Shown: positions 5,218 through 8,628 of the stretch, one piece after another
Position numbering within the stretch: the first letter of the stretch is position 1
Layout of the letters: each line of letters starts with the position of its first letter
Source of the DNA: Planctomycetota bacterium
GTDB taxonomy: Bacteria > Planctomycetota > Phycisphaerae > UBA1845
Assembly: GCA_022567365.1 (NCBI GenBank)
Contig: JADFHG010000131.1
Coordinates: forward strand, 1 to 8,628
Direction: 5' to 3'
DNA length: 8,628 nucleotides
The notes under the pieces: model-generated
Databases searched by the model: none
Told to the model about the DNA's origin: nothing
What the model saw: the letters and a program-made list of their open reading frames with translations, nothing else
Translations under genes and position numbers: made by a program

Positions 5218-6702
5218 ATGAACTGGCATCGCCGGCTTGCAGTGCCTAGCCAGCTTGCAGTGCACCGACCAACCGGCCAGCCGGGCCAACTCGCTCGGAC
5301 GCTGTTGCGGTGGGCCGTTCGCATTGCCGCGGTCTCGGTGATCGGGTGGTGGCTCTTCGCCGACACCTACGCGCGGCATTGGGGTACGGGTGGTCGTCCC
5401 AACGAAATCCGCTTTGCCCACTTCGGTACGTTTCGAGACTACGAACTCTGGCGCAGTATCATCGAGGCGTTCGAGCACGAGTATCCCGGAACCGGCGAAG
5501 CCGGCTCGCTGACCGGCAAAACCGACTCGCCGGTCAGCATCAGGCAGGAATACGTTGTCGGGCTGGCCGGGCACTACAACGTCAAGCTCCGCCAGCAGAT
5601 TCTCTCGGGAACTCTGCCTGATGTAGCGCTCGTTCAACTCGGCCCGTTCCACGAAATCGCCGACCATTTTGCCGACCTCTCCCATCTTGCCGATGCGCTG
5701 AGCGCGCCCGACGCGCTGGATCCCACGGGTGTCGCCGCGTTTCGATCACTCGGCCGGCAGGCGGGTCTCCCGGTTTCCGGCGGCAACCTGATGATTTATT
5801 GCAACACCGTGTGCTTCGAACGGGCGGGCAAGCCGGCATTGCCGGGCCGGTTGCACGGCACCGGGGTTCCGCTGCCCCGTGACGATTGGACCATCGACGA
5901 CTTTCTCCAAACCGCGCGCCTCTTGACGTGCGATTTCGATGGTGACGGCTCGTTGGACCAATTCGGTTTCTGGCTCCCGCGATGGGTATACTACTTGCCG
6001 TTTCTATGGTCCTTCGGCGGTGACGTGACCAGCGACGGGGACACGCGGTGGGCGCTCACCGACCAAGCCGCGCACCAAGCGTTGGCATTCTACCGATCCC
6101 TAGCCGTGGGCGACCGCGTCTGCCCGAGGGACGAAGAGGTGCCGCAGTTGTTTCAGGACGTCGGATTCTTGACGGGCAAGGTGGCAATGTGCGTGAACGG
6201 CCCGTGGTTCGAGCCGTTCCTCGCCGAGACGCAGCTCGCCGATACGTACGTCGTGCGTCCGATCCCCAAGGGACCGGCCGGCAGGAAAACCCGCATCACC
6301 TGGGACGGGATCGTCATCGCAAGGGATCTTCCCGCAGGTCGGCGCCAGATCGCGGAGCGATTCGTCGCGTTCGTTCTCTCGAAGACCGTGCAGGATCGAA
6401 TCGCGCGGACCGGTCGGGCGTTACCCGCGCGGATCGCGTCGGTCGCCGCCTATCTGGGCACGCCGGTCGATCCGAGACGGCGATGTTTTGTCGACGGACT
6501 GGCGTATTCACGGACTCAGCCGTTGTTGGCCGCGTTCGGCGAAGTGGACCGTGCCATCAACCGGCACCTCGATCGGTTGCTCGATCCACGTCGAGCGGCG
6601 AACGTGGCGCAGGTGCTCGATGATCTCGCGTCGGACCCCGTGATCGTGCGGCACTTTCCAACAAGTCGAGCGAACGCCCAAGAGCTGGAGCGTGGTCGAT
6701 GA
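5218..6702 (+). CDS. Extracellular solute-binding protein (family 1), carbohydrate ABC importer
   Basis: Family 1 extracellular solute-binding protein of 494 residues from the ATG at 5218, somewhat long for the family; in such importers it captures a sugar outside the membrane. Family features in order: ELWRSIIEAFEHEYPG (76-91), SGTLPDVALVQ (130-140), NLMIYCNTVCFERAG (190-204), WTIDDFLQTARLLT with a DFDGDGSLDQFGF acidic segment (224-251), FLTGKVAMCVNGPW (317-330), and a C-terminal FVAFVLSKTVQDRIARTGRALPAR. One hydrophobic stretch (about 32-47) follows a basic N-terminus. No lipobox is seen, so it may be an uncleaved anchor or an atypical signal peptide. The frame stays open back to 5053, but the upstream part is repeat-rich and lacks family resemblance; AGGC at 5207-5210 is a weak ribosome site. 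Residues 91-105 look like an in-frame palindrome-derived insert. The stop overlaps the permease start. The substrate is not predictable from sequence. Confidence 0.88.
   Translation: MNWHRRLAVPSQLAVHRPTGQPGQLARTLLRWAVRIAAVSVIGWWLFADTYARHWGTGGRPNEIRFAHFGTFRDYELWRSIIEAFEHEYPGTGEAGSLTGKTDSPVSIRQEYVVGLAGHYNVKLRQQILSGTLPDVALVQLGPFHEIADHFADLSHLADALSAPDALDPTGVAAFRSLGRQAGLPVSGGNLMIYCNTVCFERAGKPALPGRLHGTGVPLPRDDWTIDDFLQTARLLTCDFDGDGSLDQFGFWLPRWVYYLPFLWSFGGDVTSDGDTRWALTDQAAHQALAFYRSLAVGDRVCPRDEEVPQLFQDVGFLTGKVAMCVNGPWFEPFLAETQLADTYVVRPIPKGPAGRKTRITWDGIVIARDLPAGRRQIAERFVAFVLSKTVQDRIARTGRALPARIASVAAYLGTPVDPRRRCFVDGLAYSRTQPLLAAFGEVDRAINRHLDRLLDPRRAANVAQVLDDLASDPVIVRHFPTSRANAQELERGR
5491..5537. repeat. Palindromic repeat segment inside the solute-binding protein gene
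   Basis: Two adjacent small palindromes lie within the coding sequence. The first is CCGGC / GCCGG (5492-5496, 5500-5504). The second is a perfect 9-bp stem CTGACCGGC / GCCGGTCAG (5509-5517, 5529-5537) with an 11-base loop. They encode the low-complexity peptide TGEAGSLTGKTDSPVS between the family's first helix and the next strand (SIRQEYVVG), where related proteins usually have only a short link. This suggests an in-frame repeat insertion, an inference from remembered family architecture rather than an alignment. Confidence 0.5.
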
Positions 6703-7733
6703 TGCGTCGCCCGTCGGCGGCACTGTGGTTTCTGTCGCCTTGGTTGGCGGGATTCGTCGCGCTCTCGCTTGTTCCGATGGGCGCGTCCTTCGTTATGTCC
6801 CTCATGGACACGCACGGCACGCTCGCTATCGAACGATGGACATGGGAGGGCGATGGTCAATACCGCGAGGCACTGGGCATCAGCCGCGCCTTACCGCTGC
6901 CGAATGACGACGACGGGCGGCGTCGAGCAGGTGTACACGACGATGCCGGATCCCCGGGCGGTCGAACCGGCGTGTACGCGAAACCGCGGTTCCTGACGGC
7001 GCTGTGGAACTCGCTGCTTTTTACGCTGTTCGCCGTACCATTGGGGCTGTCGGCCTCGCTCGGCGTCGCCCTCCTGATGAACCGATCGATTCCGGGCATA
7101 TCCGTATTCCGCGCGATCGTCTATCTCCCCTATTTGCTCGGCGGCGTGGCTACGATTCTCATCTGGAGTTGGCTGTTCAACCCGCGCTTCGGCTGGATCA
7201 ACTGGATGATCCGCTTCGCGTACGACATGATCGACCCCTTCGTCGCCCCGTTCAACACAGTTGGCACAGCGCATTGGCCGGTGCCCGATTGGTTGTATTC
7301 CGAGACCGCGTGCATACCCGCCCTCGTCATCATGGACGCCTGGACGATGGGCGGCGCGATGATCATTTTTCTCGCCGCCCTAAAGTGCCTACCGAAGACA
7401 CTCTATGACGCCGCCGTTCTTGACGGCGCGGGCGCGTGGCGGTGTTTTCGCCACGTGACGATCCCCATGCTCACGCCCGCGATCCTGTTCAACCTGATCG
7501 TCGCCGTGATTTTCGCGATGCAGTCGTTCAAGGAGGCCTACTTGCTTCAGCACCGCAGCCAGCACGACGGGTTGCTCTTCGTCGCGCTTCACATCTACGA
7601 GACGGCGTTCGAGCCGCCCTACCGCCTCGGCCATGCGTCCGCGATCGCGTGGTTGCTCGTCGCCGTGCTTATCGCCCTGGTCGTGCCCATCCTGATCTCG
7701 TCGCGGTGGTGGGTTCATTACGAAGACCGTTGA
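6699..7733 (+). CDS. Carbohydrate ABC transporter permease (MalF/UgpA type)
   Basis: Inner-membrane permease of 344 residues for a carbohydrate importer. About six membrane segments are visible (roughly 10-34, 103-126, 137-159, 206-226, 261-277, 312-334). The ATPase-contacting EAA loop is present as YDAAVLDGAGAWRCFRHVTIPML (236-258), with the conserved Gly at 243 and the I-P near the end. The ATG at 6699 overlaps the TGA of the binding-protein gene (ATGA, 4 bp), so the two are translationally coupled; the ATG at 6702 is an alternative. Between the first and second membrane segments lies an unusually long polar loop, with an apparent extra stretch rich in D, G and R (about 66-95), before KPRFLTALWNSLLFT resumes the family pattern. 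The MalG/UgpE-type partner permease and the ATP-binding subunit that this protein needs are not adjacent and must be encoded elsewhere, or a multi-use ATPase is shared. Confidence 0.92.
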   Translation: MMRRPSAALWFLSPWLAGFVALSLVPMGASFVMSLMDTHGTLAIERWTWEGDGQYREALGISRALPLPNDDDGRRRAGVHDDAGSPGGRTGVYAKPRFLTALWNSLLFTLFAVPLGLSASLGVALLMNRSIPGISVFRAIVYLPYLLGGVATILIWSWLFNPRFGWINWMIRFAYDMIDPFVAPFNTVGTAHWPVPDWLYSETACIPALVIMDAWTMGGAMIIFLAALKCLPKTLYDAAVLDGAGAWRCFRHVTIPMLTPAILFNLIVAVIFAMQSFKEAYLLQHRSQHDGLLFVALHIYETAFEPPYRLGHASAIAWLLVAVLIALVVPILISSRWWVHYEDR

Positions 7734-7741
7734 ATGTGAGT

Positions 7742-7879
7742 GAGGAAGTCGTCAGTTGTCAGTAGGGAAGTTTTTGGTTATCAGTTATCAGTTACCGGTT
7801 GGGGGCCGGGATCGGGGAACACTCTCTTGACTTCCCTACTGAAAACTTCCCTACTGACAACTTCCTTACTGACAACTTC
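7742..7879. repeat. Convergent intergenic repeat cluster with long inverted repeat and 15-bp tandem units
   Basis: The gap between two converging genes is built of repeats. A perfect 21-bp inverted repeat pairs 7754-7774 with 7842-7862, leaving a 67-base loop. The right side is also three 15-bp tandem units (7831-7845, 7846-7860, 7861-7875; consensus CTTCCCTACTGACAA with one or two changes) plus the start of a fourth. The loop contains heptamers TTATCAG, TTATCAG, TTACCGG (7778-7798). The inverted repeat ends in a T-run on the plus strand (7771-7775), so the structure could act as a two-way terminator, although the loop is long. The partial fourth unit overlaps the TGA stop of the antiporter gene (7878-7880). 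It does not look like CRISPR: there are no spacers. Confidence 0.75.
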
Positions 7880-8628
7880 ACTCGGTCGGTTCCCGCGTCA
7901 CGTGCAGCGCACGGAGCACGTCCCGCTGCTCCACCAGGCCCACGATTCGCTTTCCGTCTCCGCCCTCTACCACCGGTAGCACCGCGACGTTTTGCTTCTC
8001 GAATACGTCGAGCAGATCAGTGAGTTCCATATCGATCCCTACCACCGCCGAATTGGGATCGGCCAGGTCGACCGCCGTCACGAGGTCGCGGAGCGTCGGG
8101 TCGTAGATCACGTCGCGCACGTCGCTGAAATGGATCACGCCGGCCAACGAACCGTCTTCCTGAACGACCGGAAAATGGGCCTGTGTGGAACGCTCTATGA
8201 AATGGAGAAGCTCGTCGAGATTGGCCGACGCGGGGATCAGTTGAACGTTGGTCCGCATGATGTGTTTTACGGACATCGAACCACCGGCCTCGCTCGCACC
8301 ATCCGCCGCCGCGTCTGTGCGTGCGCCGATGCCGAGCAGGCGCAGCATTGCCCGTAGCGTGATTCGCACGACCGAAGTCTCGCCGCTTGCCGCGTTGTCG
8401 CGCCGAAGCAACGTCATGGCCTTGACCTCACCGCCCGCGACGACGCACCGTTTCAACAGCAGCGGACCGCAAAGCTCGAACAACACCACGCTTCCCATGA
8501 CGATCGTCGAAAACCGCGCCGCCGCCGGCGAGTCCCAATTGTCTTTGACGAATGCCGCAAGACCAATCACGACCGCCGCCTGGCAGAGAAGCGCATTTCC
8601 ATAATCCGGTCCGCAAACACGACCGTCC
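7878..8628 (-). CDS. Cation:proton antiporter-like protein with C-terminal CBS pair (5' end outside window)
   Basis: C-terminal 249 residues of a larger protein whose frame runs off the right edge; no stop precedes the edge, so the GTG at 8570 is probably internal. The visible start contains NALLCQAAVVIGLAAFV, then STIVMGSVVLFELCGPLLLKRCVVAGGEV. This resembles the last membrane helices of Kef/NhaP-type monovalent cation:proton antiporters (the usual QAGVAIGLA and FELIGP patterns). A linker of about 45 residues leads to two CBS domains: the first begins at SVKHIMRTNVQLIPASANLDELL (about 119-141) and contains HFPVVQEDGSLAGVIHFSDV, and the second contains VAVLPVVEGGDGKRIVGLVEQRDVL (about 214-238). 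CBS pairs commonly bind adenine nucleotides and gate transport. The membrane-transport assignment rests on a short segment and is less sure than the CBS call. The gene faces the permease gene and its stop is in the repeat cluster at 7742-7879. Confidence 0.82.
   Translation of the reverse strand, partial: DGRVCGPDYGNALLCQAAVVIGLAAFVKDNWDSPAAARFSTIVMGSVVLFELCGPLLLKRCVVAGGEVKAMTLLRRDNAASGETSVVRITLRAMLRLLGIGARTDAAADGASEAGGSMSVKHIMRTNVQLIPASANLDELLHFIERSTQAHFPVVQEDGSLAGVIHFSDVRDVIYDPTLRDLVTAVDLADPNSAVVGIDMELTDLLDVFEKQNVAVLPVVEGGDGKRIVGLVEQRDVLRALHVTREPTE

Noticed and set aside
7831..7879. CRISPR-like array
   Set aside because: The 15-bp units are contiguous with no spacers and form one arm of an inverted repeat.

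Overview
The window is GC-rich bacterial DNA (roughly 60 % GC by eye) carrying seven genes and an unusual load of short palindromic repeats. The density of non-coding palindromic repeats, the three neighbouring acyl-CoA dehydrogenase paralogues and the style of the sugar transporter genes suggest an environmental planctomycete or a similar large-genome, repeat-rich bacterium. That placement is inferred from general resemblance; there is no rRNA or marker gene here to confirm it.

Left part (about 1-4554, all genes on the minus strand). In transcription order these are three acyl-CoA dehydrogenase genes (4554-3397, 3259-2117, 1940-801), then an MntA/HepT-type nucleotidyltransferase/HEPN toxin-antitoxin pair (793-470 and 480-147). 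All three dehydrogenases keep the FAD/substrate signatures and the catalytic Glu, so they look active in fatty-acyl or branched-chain acyl-CoA oxidation. No ETF, hydratase or thiolase gene lies in the window. The toxin-like gene hepT appears to carry a one-base frameshift. Two related copies of a palindromic element of about 144 bp (18-161 and 1978-2120) bracket the block acad-mntA-hepT.

Middle (4555-5217). This is a 663-bp divergent intergenic region with no convincing gene. It holds a second, different palindromic element with terminal inverted repeats (4890-5025), a 7-bp tandem repeat and a perfect 8-bp hairpin in the leader of the next operon.

Right part (5218-8628). On the plus strand, an extracellular solute-binding protein gene and a MalF/UgpA-type permease gene overlap by 4 bp and form the start of a carbohydrate ABC importer. 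The usual second permease and the ATPase are not next to them. Converging on the permease from the right edge is the 3' end of a cation:proton antiporter-like gene with two C-terminal CBS domains. The convergent gap (7734-7877) is almost wholly repeat: a 21-bp perfect inverted repeat, three 15-bp tandem units and 7-bp units.

The window shows no clearly new multi-gene system. The most notable pattern is that repeat sequence supplies or overlaps the stop codons of three separate genes (hepT, the middle dehydrogenase and the antiporter), and that a further palindromic stretch appears to sit in frame inside the solute-binding protein gene.
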